Notes: generated by a model not told the origin, from the sequence alone. A stretch of 64,000 nucleotides of DNA from Streptomyces griseoincarnatus (GCA_014649575.1 BMTH01000003.1:62001-126000); one strand, 5' to 3'. Counted from the first letter of the stretch, positions 34,934-44,280 are shown. Program-made: numbers and translations.

Positions 34934-35024
34934 CGGAGGCGGAGGGATTTGAACCCTCGATGGGCTTTAAGGCCCAAACCGCATTAGCAGTGCGGCGCCA
35001 TAGACCGGACTAGGCGACGCCTCC
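34934..35024 (-). tRNA. tRNA-Ser(GCT)
   Basis: Acceptor GGAGGCG pairs with CGCCTCC on the minus strand. The anticodon stem CCGCA/TGCGG encloses CTGCTAA, anticodon GCT. A long type II variable arm and GGTTCAAATCC are present. No integrated element is seen at this one. Confidence 0.97.
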
Positions 35025-35202
35025 ATGCACAACCTGCTGCGCGCGGGCGCGAGTGGGTGGTGCGTGCCGATGATGACACAACCGTGTGGCGTGTCACCAA
35101 TCGGTCCCCACGGTACTAGGCGGGGAGCCCGCAGGGCAAAGCCCGGACGACCGGCACGCCGTCGTGGCGCAACGTCCCGCCTTCCGGCGCGTTGGTCACG
35201 GC

Positions 35203-35676
35203 ATGACTGCCCTGTGCTCCTCCCTCTCCTCCCTGCCCGGGCGACGCGGCCTCGTCGCGCTCGTCGCCGTCCTCGCCTCGCTCGCCGCGTCGCCCTCCCC
35301 GGCCCGGGCCGGGGAACCGGCGCCGGAGGGCGACCGGCTCACCGTCACCGTGAGGGACGCGGGCGGCGGGGCGGACGGGACGTACGAGGTGCGGTGCCGG
35401 CCGAGCGGCGGGACGCACCCAGATCCGGACGGCGCCTGCGCGGCCGTCGAGCGGCGGACGCGGTGGGGGCAGGACGCCTTCGCGCCGGCGCCGCGGGACG
35501 CCGTGTGCACCATGCAGTACGGCGGCCCCGCCACCGCCCGCATCACCGGCACCTGGGCGGGCCGCCGCGTCGACGCGGCGTACGACCGGGCGAACGGGTG
35601 CGCGATCGAGCGGTGGGACCGGCTGGTGCCGCTGCTGCCCGAGGTGGGCCGGGCCCCGGGTGCACCCGGGGCGTAA
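35203..35676 (+). CDS. Secreted subtilisin-inhibitor-like protein (SSI family)
   Basis: 157 residues from the ATG at 35203. A signal peptide covers about residues 1-36 (LVALVAVLASLAASPSPARA). The mature protein matches the SSI fold: YEVRCRPSGGTHPDPDGACA and VCTMQYGGPATARITGTWAG, ending CAIERWDRLVPLLPE. Two disulphides are expected. By alignment to SSI (CPM-VYD) the reactive-site P1 residue is Met in CTM-QYG, so subtilisin-like proteases are the expected targets. SSI proteins are abundant extracellular inhibitors controlling proteolysis during aerial growth. Confidence 0.9.
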   Translation: MTALCSSLSSLPGRRGLVALVAVLASLAASPSPARAGEPAPEGDRLTVTVRDAGGGADGTYEVRCRPSGGTHPDPDGACAAVERRTRWGQDAFAPAPRDAVCTMQYGGPATARITGTWAGRRVDAAYDRANGCAIERWDRLVPLLPEVGRAPGAPGA

Positions 35677-35892
35677 AGGTCCCGCGAAGGTTCGTGGTGC
35701 GTCGGCCCAGGCAGGCGCGGTTCCGGACGTACCGGGCGTCACATCACCGTCACCTCGGGGTGCGATGTGCGTCCCATCCGGCGTCCCCGGCGCACCCCCA
35801 GCCCTTAGACTCCCTCCCGTGACACGTTGCGGGCCCGTTGGCAAGATGGCCCGAGCGGTCGGCACGTCGCGGTAACAGGGAGGAAGCGTCTC

Positions 35893-38800
35893 GTGAGCAG
35901 CAGGCCATCCCGAGGCGCTGCTCGCCTCGCAGCCATACTGGACGCGCTTCCCGACGCCCTGGTGCTGGTCAACGCCAACGGGACGGTCGTCAACGCCAAC
36001 ACCATCGCGCTCGAGGCGTTCGAGGCTCCGGGCACCGCCCTGGTGGGGCGCGGGTTGCTGGACCTGCTGCCGGAGTTCGACAGCAAGCTCATCCCCGGTT
36101 CCATGCGGCGACCCGACCACATCGACCCCCGCGGACGCACCAAGCCGACCCGGATGACCGCCCGGCGGACCGACGGCACCGAGTTCCCCGTCGAGGTCAC
36201 CAGCGCCAGCCTCGAGAACACGCAGCACACCTACGACAGTTACGGCTACACCGGCGACGAGCTGCTGATGCTCGTCGTCCGGGACCTCTCCGGCACCGTC
36301 GACACCGAGGCCGAGCTCGCCCGTTCGCAGCGGCAGACGGAGATGATCCTGCGGGCCGCCTCCGAGGGCGTCGTCGGCACCGACACCGACGGACGGATCG
36401 TCCTGGTCAACCCGGCCGCCGCCCAGATCCTCGGCTACCGGGCCGGTGAACTCGGCGGCCGCGAGCTGCACACCCTGGTGCTGCACTCACGCGCCGACGG
36501 CTCCCCCTTCCCGTACTCCGAGTCCCCGCTCGCCGACACCCTGCGCTCCGGCCGCAAGCACCGCGTGCGCGGCCAGGTCCTCTACGCCAAGAACGGCGAC
36601 AAGCTGCCGGTCGACCTCACCACCGCCCCGGTGCGCGACGGCGACCAGCTCGTCGGCGCCGTGATGACGTTCCTCGACCGCCGCCCCTACGACGCCCTCC
36701 TGAAGGAGAAGGAGGACGCCGAGCGGGAGCACGCCGAGGAGCTGGAGCGGCTCGCCGAGGAGCACGGCTCCGAGCTGACCGCCCTGCGCCAGAGCCATGT
36801 CACCGAGGTGGAGGAGCTCCGCGAGAAGCACGCGGAGGAACTCGCCGCGCACGAGGAGCGGTACGCGGCCCTCGGCGAGCGCGAGAAGGACCGCTACGAG
36901 GCCCTCGCCGCTCGCCACGAGCAGCTGCTCACCCTCCTCGGCCGCTCCCTGCGCGGCCCGCTCGACGAACTGCGCCGCGAACTGGCCGCGCTGGCCGCGG
37001 ACGACGCAGGCCAGCTGTGGCCCGAGGCCAACCAGGTGCTCCACCACCTGTCGGCCGGCTACTCCCGCATCACCACCCTCATCGACAACGTCCTCGGCTA
37101 CCAGCGGCTCGACGCCGGCACCGAGGAGATCGCCCGTACGAAGGTGATGCTCGACGCGGTCGTCGCGGCCGGCGTCGACGGCGCCGTGGAGCTGATCGGC
37201 CCCGGCCGGGTGCAGTTCGCGGTGCACGCGCCGCCCATCGAGGCCGAGGTGGACCCGCGTCTGCTCGCGACCGCCCTCGCCCATCTCGTCGCGGACGTCG
37301 CGGGCGTCGACGCGACCGGCAACACGCCCCTGTCGGCGGGCGGTTACCTGGACAACACGGTCGTCGTCGCGGCGGCCCAGCGCGGCGAGGTCGTCCGCAT
37401 CGAGGTACGCGGCCCGTACGGCGGCGGCGACCCGGTGCACGAGCCGGTCGTGCGCGGGATCGTCCGGGCGCACGGCGGGGTGCTCCAGACGCACGAGGTG
37501 CCGGGGATGAGCGGCAGCGCGTTCGTCCTCGAGGTGCCGATCGGCGGCGGGGCGGGATCCGTACCGCAGGCGGCGGCTCCGCAGGCCGAGGAGGCCTCCG
37601 CTCCCGTCGAGCCCGCGACGGGCGGAGGCCGGCGACGGGCGCGGCGCGCTTCCGTCGACGCGTTCCTGGAGAGCGACGCGTCCGGCGGTGACGGCGAGGC
37701 CCCGGCTGCTCCGGCCGCGGAGGCGCCCCAGCCCACCGGGCGGCGCAGGCGGCGGGCGGCTCCGGCCGAGCCCGCGCAGGCGCCGCAGGCACAGCTTCCG
37801 GCGCAGGCGTCCGGTGAGGGCGCGGCCGCGTCCGGCGGGACCGGGCGGCGACGTGGCCGTCCCGCCGAGGGCGCGGCCCCCGCGGCGGGCGCCGAGGTCG
37901 AACTCGCCGGTGCGGCGGCAGGGGCGGGGGTGTCCGAGGGCGCCGTCGTCACCGCGGCCGAGCACGCGGCGGGCGCCGCGGCCTCCAACACCGCGCTGGG
38001 CGGCACCGTACCGCCGCAGGGTGTGCCCGCGCCGTCCGGACGCCGGGCCCGGCGCGCGGCCGGTGAGCAGCAGGCGCTCGCGCCGGCGCTGCCCGCGGGG
38101 GGCGAGGCGAACGGCGCGCCCGGCGCGGTCGCCGTGCACGTGCCCGCCCAGGGCGCGGGACCGGACCAGCAGCCGCAGCCGACCGGACGGCGCCGGCGTG
38201 CGCTGGCCGCCGCGAACGAGCGGGCGGCGGCGCAGGAGGCCGCGCCGCGCACGGTGTTCGCGCTGCCGCCGGCGGCTCCGGCCGGGGCGGACCAGGACGA
38301 ACAGGCGGGGCAGACCGCCGGGCAGCCCGCGCAGGCCGAGGTCTCGGGGCAGGCACCTGTGGCGCCGGGTCAGGTGCCGGCCGGTCAGGAGCCTCCGGGT
38401 GCCCAGGGGGGCGCGCCGGTGGCTCCGGGTCAGGTGCCGGGGGCCCAGGAGCTTCCGGGTGCCCAGGGGGGCGTTCCGGTGGCTCCGGGTGCCGCGCCGA
38501 ACGGCGTGGCTCCCGGTCCGGCTCCGCATCCTGTGGCTCCCGTCGCGGGTCAGGCCGTACCTCCGCACCAGCAGGCCGCCGGGCCTAACGCCCCGGCTGC
38601 GGGCGCGCCTCAGCCGACCGGGCCCGACGGGCAGCCGGTGCCGCCGAACCGGCATGCACCGCAGCCGGCCGCGCCCCAGCCCGCCGGTTGGAACCTCCAG
38701 CCCGCCGCGCCCGACGGGCGGCAGCCCGTGCTGCCCAACCAGCAGACCGCGCCTCAGCCCGCAGCGCCGGGCCTCCAGCCCGTGGGCCCGAATCCGCAGG

Positions 38801-40914
38801 CTCCGCAGCCCGTACCGCCGAACCAGCAGGCCGCGCCCCAGGCAGCCGGGCCGAACCTCCAGCCCGTCGGCCCCAACGCGCAGCCGGTCCCGCCGAACCC
38901 GCAGGCACCGCAGCCGGCCGCGCACCAGCCGGCCGGACCGGGACTTCAGCCCGTCGGTCCTCATGCCCAGCCCGCGCCCCAGCCCGCCGCGCCCGGTCCC
39001 CAGCCGGCCGCCGCCGCGCAGGCTCCGCAGGTCGTACCGCCTGACCCGAACCCGAACCCGTCGGCCCCGCAGCCCGCCGACGCCACCGCACAGCCGCAGC
39101 AGCCTGGTGCAGCCGCGCCGCAGGCGAGTGCGCACCCCGCACCCGCTCCCGCGCCGCAGGCGGCCGCGCACCCCGCCCCCGCTCCCGCGCCGCAGGGCGG
39201 ACCCGCCGCCGATGCCGGGCAGCACGACGCCGTGCCGGTGGACCAGTCCGAGGACCACACCCCGCCGCAGCCGCACCCCACCAGCGCGCCCACCGGACGC
39301 CGTCGGCGTGCGGTCGCCCCGCCGGCCGATGCCGCGCAGGCGCCGGGTGCTCCCGAACAGTGGGGGGCGCCGCCCCCGCAAGGCACCGCGGCCCCGCTCC
39401 CTCCGGCCCAGCCGCTGCCCGCCGAGGCCCCGACCGCCCCGACCGCCCAGGGCACGGCGCAGCCCGCCCAGCCCTCGCCGGGCGCTGCCGCCCCGCCCGC
39501 CGGGTCGCCGGCCCCGCAGCAGTGGCCCGCCGCAGGTGACACCTCCGGCGCCGGTGCGGCGCCCGTACCGAGCGCGCCGCAGCCCACGCCGTCCGGCGGC
39601 ACCCCGCTGCCGCCCGAGGGCGCGCCCGCGTCGGCCAGGCCCGCCGCCCAGCCGCTGCCCGCCGAGGCCGCCGCGCCGGTGGACCCGAACTCGACGCAGG
39701 GCCGTGCGATCAGCGTGCGGACGCTGGGGCAGGGTGTGCCGTTCAACCGGCAGGCCGCCCAGGTCCAGCAGCCGTCGGCGTCGGCCACGCCGCCCCCGCA
39801 CCAGCCGGGCGGTTCCGGACGCCGTCGCAAGCTCGGCACCCGCAACGACCAGGCCGCGGCGAACGGCCAGACCTCCGGCGGGCAGACTCCCGGCGCCGTC
39901 CAGGGGGCCCGCCCGCACCCGCAGCAGGCCGAGCCCGTACCGCCCGCCGGTCAGGCTCCCGCGCCGCAGCAGGACCTCACCCCGGCCGCCGCCCTCGCCC
40001 AGCCCGCGGCTCAGCCGACGCCGGCCGGGCAGTCCCGGCTCGCGCCGGCCACGGAGGCCGCCGGACGCTCGTACGCGATAGGGGCCCCGGACGCGGACGC
40101 CGCCGAGGGTCCCGAGCCGCTGGACGGTCCGGGCGGGGCCGTGGAGGTCGCGGACACGCCGCGTCCGCAGCCGATGGACGACGAACTGCCGCCGGAGCCG
40201 CTGGACAACCCGCGCCGGCTGCTGGTGTGGCCCGCGCCGGACGTGTCGACGCAGCAGGCGCTGAGCGACCGCGGCTACCGGCCGGTGATCGTGCACTCCC
40301 GTGAGGAGGTCGACGCGCAGATCGCGGCCTTCCCGGCGGCGCTGTTCGTCGACCCGCTGACGGGGCCGATCACCCGTACCGCCCTGCAGTCGCTGCGTCA
40401 GGCGGCGGGCGTGGCGGAGGTGCCGGTGATGGTCACGGCCGGACTCGGCCAGGCCTCCCGCGACGCCGCCTACGGCGCCGACCCGGCGGTGCTGCTGAAG
40501 GCGCTCGCGCCGCGTGACAGCGAGCAGCACCCGCCGCGCGTCCTGCTGATCGAGGAGCACGCGGAGATCGCGCTGGCCCTGACCGGCACGCTGGAGCGGC
40601 GCGGGATGCAGGTCGCACGGGCCGCGAGCGACGCCGACGCGGTGACGCTGGCAGGTCAGTTCCGGCCGAACCTAGTGGTGATGGACCTGATGCAGGTGCA
40701 CCGCCAGGCCGGACAGGCCGGGATCATCGACTGGCTGCGGGCGAACGGTCAGCTCACCCGCACCCCGCTCGTCGTCTACACGGCCGCCGTCGACGCGGCG
40801 GACCTGCCGCGGCTGGCCTCGGGCGAGACGGTGCTGTTCCTCGCGGAGCGGTCCACCAGCGCCGAGGTGCAGGAGCGGATCGTCGACCTGCTCTCGCGGA
40901 TCGGAACCAACTGA
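35893..40914 (+). CDS. Giant PAS/degenerate-kinase/receiver protein with Pro-Ala-Gln linker
   Basis: 1673 residues from the GTG at 35893, with AGGGAGGAAG upstream. Two PAS domains occupy about residues 8-135 and 145-265; a charged coiled coil follows (270-345). Residues 337-400 look like a DHp helix pair, but LLTLLGRSLRGPLDELRREL lacks the phospho-acceptor His. Residues 430-555 resemble HATPase_c without usable G1/G2 boxes. About 870 residues of Pro/Ala/Gln/Gly-rich linker carry repeated TGRRRR-like motifs. Two receiver-like domains end the protein (from about 1438 and 1546); the second has LVVMDLMQ with the Asp near 1596. It is cytoplasmic. I infer a scaffold or pseudokinase rather than an active kinase. 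Confidence 0.88.
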   Translation: MSSRPSRGAARLAAILDALPDALVLVNANGTVVNANTIALEAFEAPGTALVGRGLLDLLPEFDSKLIPGSMRRPDHIDPRGRTKPTRMTARRTDGTEFPVEVTSASLENTQHTYDSYGYTGDELLMLVVRDLSGTVDTEAELARSQRQTEMILRAASEGVVGTDTDGRIVLVNPAAAQILGYRAGELGGRELHTLVLHSRADGSPFPYSESPLADTLRSGRKHRVRGQVLYAKNGDKLPVDLTTAPVRDGDQLVGAVMTFLDRRPYDALLKEKEDAEREHAEELERLAEEHGSELTALRQSHVTEVEELREKHAEELAAHEERYAALGEREKDRYEALAARHEQLLTLLGRSLRGPLDELRRELAALAADDAGQLWPEANQVLHHLSAGYSRITTLIDNVLGYQRLDAGTEEIARTKVMLDAVVAAGVDGAVELIGPGRVQFAVHAPPIEAEVDPRLLATALAHLVADVAGVDATGNTPLSAGGYLDNTVVVAAAQRGEVVRIEVRGPYGGGDPVHEPVVRGIVRAHGGVLQTHEVPGMSGSAFVLEVPIGGGAGSVPQAAAPQAEEASAPVEPATGGGRRRARRASVDAFLESDASGGDGEAPAAPAAEAPQPTGRRRRRAAPAEPAQAPQAQLPAQASGEGAAASGGTGRRRGRPAEGAAPAAGAEVELAGAAAGAGVSEGAVVTAAEHAAGAAASNTALGGTVPPQGVPAPSGRRARRAAGEQQALAPALPAGGEANGAPGAVAVHVPAQGAGPDQQPQPTGRRRRALAAANERAAAQEAAPRTVFALPPAAPAGADQDEQAGQTAGQPAQAEVSGQAPVAPGQVPAGQEPPGAQGGAPVAPGQVPGAQELPGAQGGVPVAPGAAPNGVAPGPAPHPVAPVAGQAVPPHQQAAGPNAPAAGAPQPTGPDGQPVPPNRHAPQPAAPQPAGWNLQPAAPDGRQPVLPNQQTAPQPAAPGLQPVGPNPQAPQPVPPNQQAAPQAAGPNLQPVGPNAQPVPPNPQAPQPAAHQPAGPGLQPVGPHAQPAPQPAAPGPQPAAAAQAPQVVPPDPNPNPSAPQPADATAQPQQPGAAAPQASAHPAPAPAPQAAAHPAPAPAPQGGPAADAGQHDAVPVDQSEDHTPPQPHPTSAPTGRRRRAVAPPADAAQAPGAPEQWGAPPPQGTAAPLPPAQPLPAEAPTAPTAQGTAQPAQPSPGAAAPPAGSPAPQQWPAAGDTSGAGAAPVPSAPQPTPSGGTPLPPEGAPASARPAAQPLPAEAAAPVDPNSTQGRAISVRTLGQGVPFNRQAAQVQQPSASATPPPHQPGGSGRRRKLGTRNDQAAANGQTSGGQTPGAVQGARPHPQQAEPVPPAGQAPAPQQDLTPAAALAQPAAQPTPAGQSRLAPATEAAGRSYAIGAPDADAAEGPEPLDGPGGAVEVADTPRPQPMDDELPPEPLDNPRRLLVWPAPDVSTQQALSDRGYRPVIVHSREEVDAQIAAFPAALFVDPLTGPITRTALQSLRQAAGVAEVPVMVTAGLGQASRDAAYGADPAVLLKALAPRDSEQHPPRVLLIEEHAEIALALTGTLERRGMQVARAASDADAVTLAGQFRPNLVVMDLMQVHRQAGQAGIIDWLRANGQLTRTPLVVYTAAVDAADLPRLASGETVLFLAERSTSAEVQERIVDLLSRIGTN

Positions 40915-40936
40915 CGGTCCGGGTACGGGCCGTGGG

Positions 40937-40975
40937 CACGGACAGCACGGACAGCACGGACAGCACGGACAGCAC
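40937..40975 (+). repeat. 9-bp tandem repeat (CACGGACAG, just over four copies)
   Basis: Four perfect copies at 40937-40972 and a partial fifth, between the PAS-protein stop and a bidirectional terminator. Noncoding; possibly a slippage-prone spacer. Confidence 0.9.
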
Positions 40976-40976
40976 C

Positions 40977-41019
40977 GCGCCGGGCGGTGGGCGCGGGTGT
41001 CGCGCTCACCGCCCGGCGC
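40977..41019. terminator. Bidirectional hairpin between convergent genes
   Basis: GCGCCGGGCGGTG pairs perfectly over 13 bp around a 17-nt loop, placed between the plus-strand PAS gene and the minus-strand acyl-CoA synthetase gene. Confidence 0.85.
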
Positions 41020-41040
41020 GTGTCCGGGACCGGGCGTCGG

Positions 41041-42696
41041 TCAGAGCTGCGTGACGTCCAGCGCGCCCTCGGCGTACTGGCGGCGCAGCACCTTCTTGTC
41101 GAACTTGCCGACGCTGGTCTTGGGCACCGCCTCGATCAACGTCCAGCGCTCCGGCAGCTGCCACTTGGCGATCTTCCGCTCCTCCTGGAGGAAGGCGCGC
41201 AGCGTGCCGAAGTCGGCGGCGGCGCCCTCCTTGAGGACGACCGTGGCTAGCGGGCGCTCGCCCCACTTGTCGTCGGGGACGGCGACCACGGCGGCCTCGG
41301 CGACGTCCGGGTGCGCCATCAGCGCGTTCTCCAGCTCCACCGAGGAGATCCACTCGCCGCCCGACTTGATGACGTCCTTGGCGCGGTCGGTCAGGGTGAG
41401 GAAGCCGTCGGCGCTGATGGTGCCGACGTCGCCGGTCTTGAGCCAGCCGTCCTCGCTGAACTTGTCGGCCGGGCGCAGCGGTTCGGCGTCGGGGCCGTTG
41501 TAGTAGGCGCCGGCGATCCAGGGGCCGCGCACCTCCAGCTCGCCCGCGGACTCGCCGTCCCAGGGAAGGCGTTCGCCGCCGGGGCCGGTGAGGCGGGCCT
41601 CGACGCCGGCCGGGAAGCGGCCCTGGGTCAGCCGGTAGGCGAACTCCTCATCGGTGCCGACGGCGTGGGCCGGCGGGCGGGCGATCGTGCCGAGCGGGGA
41701 GGTCTCCGTCATGCCCCAGGCGTGACAGACCCGCATGCCCAGCTTGTCGAACGCCTCCATCAGCGAGGGCGGACAGGCGGAGCCGCCGATGGTGACCTGG
41801 GTGAGGGAGGAGACGTCCCGTGAACGGGCGGTGAGCTCGGCGAGCAGACCCTGCCAGATGGTGGGGACGGCGGCGGCGTGCGTCGGCTGCACGCCCTCGA
41901 TCATCTCGGCGAGCGGGGCGGGCTGCAGGAAGCGGTCCGGCATCAGCATGTTGACGCCGGTCATGAACGTGGCGTGCGGCAGGCCCCAGGCGTTGACGTG
42001 GAACTGCGGGACGACGACCAGGGAGGTGTCCTGGTCGGTCAGGCCCATCGACTGGGTCATGTTGACCTGCATCGAGTGCAGGTAGATCGAACGGTGGCTG
42101 TAGACCACGCCCTTGGGGTCACCCGTGGTGCCGGAGGTGTAGCACATGGCCGCGGCGGCCCGCTCGTCCAGCTCCGGCCAGTCGTAGGCGACGGGCTGTC
42201 CGGCGATCAGCTCTTCGTACTCGTGCACCTGGACGTGGGTGTCGGCCAGGGCGGAGCGGTCGCCGGGTCCGGAGACGACGACGTGCTCGACGGTCTTGAG
42301 GTGCGTCAGCAGCGGGGCGATCAGCGGGATCAGCGAGCCGTTGACGATGACCACGCGGTCGGCGGCGTGGTTGACGATCCACGCGAGCTGCTCGGCCGGC
42401 AGGCGCAGGTTCAGGGTGTGGAGCACGGCGCCCATCGAGGGGATCGCGAAGTAGGCCTCGACGTGCTCGGCGTTGTTCCACATCAGGGTGGCGACCCGCT
42501 CGTCGCCGCGGACGCCGAGATCCTCGCGCAGGGCGTGCGCCAGCTGGGCGGCCCGGGAGCCGATCTCCGCGTAGGAGCGGCGCTGCGGGTCCCCCTCGCC
42601 GGTCCAGGTGATCACCTGCGAAGTGCCGTGGATCGACGACCCGTGGGTCAGGATCCTCGAGATCAGCAGCGGTACGTCCTGCATGGTGCTCAGCAC
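41041..42696 (-). CDS. Fatty-acyl-CoA synthetase (AMP-binding enzyme)
   Basis: 551 residues from the GTG at 42696, preceded by AGGAGGA. AAMCYTSGTTGDPKGVVYSH is the P-loop-like AMP-binding motif (A3). HAWGMTETSPLG is A5, GWLKTGDVGTISADGFLTL is A7, and KDVIKSGGEWISSVELEN is A8. VPKTSVGKFDKKVLR holds the catalytic Lys. It activates medium- or long-chain fatty acids as acyl-AMP and then acyl-CoA, probably for beta-oxidation. An 18-bp palindrome 57 nt upstream suggests control by a TetR-type regulator. Confidence 0.94.
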   Translation of the reverse strand: MLSTMQDVPLLISRILTHGSSIHGTSQVITWTGEGDPQRRSYAEIGSRAAQLAHALREDLGVRGDERVATLMWNNAEHVEAYFAIPSMGAVLHTLNLRLPAEQLAWIVNHAADRVVIVNGSLIPLIAPLLTHLKTVEHVVVSGPGDRSALADTHVQVHEYEELIAGQPVAYDWPELDERAAAAMCYTSGTTGDPKGVVYSHRSIYLHSMQVNMTQSMGLTDQDTSLVVVPQFHVNAWGLPHATFMTGVNMLMPDRFLQPAPLAEMIEGVQPTHAAAVPTIWQGLLAELTARSRDVSSLTQVTIGGSACPPSLMEAFDKLGMRVCHAWGMTETSPLGTIARPPAHAVGTDEEFAYRLTQGRFPAGVEARLTGPGGERLPWDGESAGELEVRGPWIAGAYYNGPDAEPLRPADKFSEDGWLKTGDVGTISADGFLTLTDRAKDVIKSGGEWISSVELENALMAHPDVAEAAVVAVPDDKWGERPLATVVLKEGAAADFGTLRAFLQEERKIAKWQLPERWTLIEAVPKTSVGKFDKKVLRRQYAEGALDVTQL

Positions 42697-42752
42697 GGCG
42701 TCCTCCTGGGCGACATTGCCTGGCGTCGGTACGGTGTGCGCTGATTCTGCGC

Positions 42753-42770
42753 ACATACCGCGCGGTATGT
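42753..42770. promoter_or_regulatory. Perfect 18-bp palindrome upstream of acyl-CoA synthetase
   Basis: ACATACCGCGCGGTATGT is perfectly self-complementary. It lies in the 144-bp gap between the synthetase start and the end of the SigE-family gene. The form resembles TetR-family operators of actinobacterial fatty-acid genes; no TetR gene is adjacent. Confidence 0.75.
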
Positions 42771-42840
42771 CACTAGGGGAGCGGATGATCGATCACCCTC
42801 CGGCGGACGACATTTTCCGTCAGGACCCGCTCATATCCTC

Positions 42841-43401
42841 TCAACCACGAACAAGTCCCAGCTCAGCGTCCTCGCGGAGCTTGCCGAGCGCCCGCGACAC
42901 GGCCGACTTCACCGTCCCGACCGAGACACCGAGCACCTCTGCCGTCTGCGCCTCGCTGAGGTCCTCGTAGTACCGCAGCACGACCATCGCCCGCTGACGC
43001 GCGGGCAGCCGCATGACCGCTCTCCACATCGCGTCCCGCAGGGCCTGCTGCTCGGCGGGGTCGTCGCCGGCCGGCAGCGGGTCCGGCTCGGGCAGCTCGT
43101 CGCAGGCGAACTCGTCGACCTTCCGCTTGCGCCACTGCGAGGTGCGCGTGTTCACCAGCGCCCGGCGGACGTAGCCGTCCAGCGCCCGGTGGTCCTCTAT
43201 CCGCTCCCAGGCGACGTACGTCTTGGCGAGCGCGGTCTGCAGCAGGTCCTCCGCGTCGCTGGGGTTTCCGGTCAGCGACCGGGCGGTCCGCAGGAGCACC
43301 GGCTGGCGGGCCCTCATGTACGACGAGAACGACGCGTACGGGAGGGTCTGCGTCGCCGGGGCGGCGGCGTTCGAAGCGCTGGTGCAGACGGGTGTGGTCA
43401 T
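42841..43401 (-). CDS. SigE-family ECF RNA polymerase sigma factor
   Basis: 186 residues from the ATG at 43401; a GTG at 43410 is an alternative. Region 2: QPVLLRTARSLTGNPSDAED followed by LLQTALAKTYVAWERIEDH. Region 4: LPARQRAMVVLRYYEDLSEA followed by QTAEVLGVSVGTVKSAVSRA. This is the group often called SigE-family in Streptomyces (ECF41/SigE-like short factors). No anti-sigma gene is visible next to it, which is common in this group. It starts divergent from nothing close; about 260 bp upstream lies the nepA-like gene end. Confidence 0.93.
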   Translation of the reverse strand: MTTPVCTSASNAAAPATQTLPYASFSSYMRARQPVLLRTARSLTGNPSDAEDLLQTALAKTYVAWERIEDHRALDGYVRRALVNTRTSQWRKRKVDEFACDELPEPDPLPAGDDPAEQQALRDAMWRAVMRLPARQRAMVVLRYYEDLSEAQTAEVLGVSVGTVKSAVSRALGKLREDAELGLVRG

Positions 43402-43666
43402 GTCGTCCACGCTAGGAGCGAGGCCCGCCCGGCGGATCGCCCGCAGGTCCCGAAGCCGGGTCCCCCTCAGGTTGTAGGGGTGGGGCCCGCCTCACCTCCC
43501 AGAGGTGGACGAGCGGATGAGGGGTCCTGCGGGTCCCCCCTGACGCACGGCGCGCCGTCTTGATGACCGGCCGTCCGGCACGGCGGCGCCGAAGCGCCGC
43601 CGCGACCGACGTCCTCCCCCTGTCCGGCATCCCCCTTCTCCCCCGGATTCCCCCCTGCCTACGCGG

Positions 43667-43957
43667 TCAGAGCGCCGGCCACCAGAAGGGGGCGAAGCTG
43701 ACGGCCACGTTGTCCTCGCCCTGGTTGACGGTCGTGAACGCGGAGCCGTTGACCTGGGCGGTGTTGCTCTCGTTCTCGGCGCCGGCCCCTACGGCCTGCT
43801 GCTGTGTGGTGGCGGAGTTCCCGAAGTTGTCCCCGCCGACTCCGGTACCGAGGGCGCCGACGCCGTTGTCCGCCGTCGCGACTCCCGCGAAGAGCGCGGC
43901 CGCGAGCGGGAGAGCGGCGGCGGCGGCGATGACACGGGCGGTACGGATGGTTGCCAT
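43667..43957 (-). CDS. nepA: NepA-like small secreted cell-wall protein
   Basis: 96 residues from the ATG at 43957 with GGAGGG 9 nt upstream. Residues 1-29 form a signal peptide (TARVIAAAAALPLAAALFAG ending VATA). The mature part is Gly/Asn/Gln/Thr-rich: GVGGDNFGNSATTQQQAVGA and NESNTAQVNGSAFTTVNQGE, with no Cys or catalytic motif. It looks like a self-associating wall protein. In S. coelicolor NepA is an insoluble wall protein of the subapical stem made under SigN and affects spore dormancy. Identification rests on sequence character and remembered gene order. Confidence 0.7.
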   Translation of the reverse strand: MATIRTARVIAAAAALPLAAALFAGVATADNGVGALGTGVGGDNFGNSATTQQQAVGAGAENESNTAQVNGSAFTTVNQGEDNVAVSFAPFWWPAL

Positions 43958-44245
43958 GTTGTGTTCCCTCCAGAACCAAGGACGCACCGGGTCAAGGCCG
44001 TCCATGCGTGAACTACGGCTTTCACCAGGGAAGTTGGCCCCCCGCCCTGGCGCTGTGCACGACGTCGCAAGATCAGGATTGCCCACCGGACGCCGCAGAA
44101 CCACCTCGGAAGCCGTGATTCGCACGCAAGCGTGAGAAGACGCCGATAAACCCCGAGTCGACCCTGATTCGGGGCCTGTTCGCCCCGGGGTGGTGACGAT
44201 CCCGGCACCCCAAGGGCGGAAGCGTTTCTGCGTCCGCCCGGCCGG
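43958..44245. other. Divergent nepA-like/prim-pol intergenic region
   Basis: Together with the repeat that follows it forms the 357-bp gap between the two divergent starts. I see no gene. A SigB-type promoter for the nepA-like gene is expected on the minus strand, but no convincing GTTT/GGGTAT pair was found. Confidence 0.5.
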
Positions 44246-44280
44246 ACCTCTCACCCCCTGGGTGGCACCTCTCACCCCCT
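44246..44280 (+). promoter_or_regulatory. Two 14-bp direct repeats upstream of prim-pol gene
   Basis: ACCTCTCACCCCCT occurs exactly at 44246-44259 and 44267-44280. The 21-bp spacing equals two helical turns, so both face the same side of DNA, as for a dimeric regulator. The repeat ends 34 nt before the prim-pol start. Confidence 0.55.

Noticed and set aside
36487..40560. Very long open frame on the minus strand (over 1300 codons) opposite the PAS protein
   Set aside because: The plus-strand frame has PAS and receiver domains with a good ribosome site. The reverse frame is Arg/Gly-rich with no domain and results from G+C-rich third positions.
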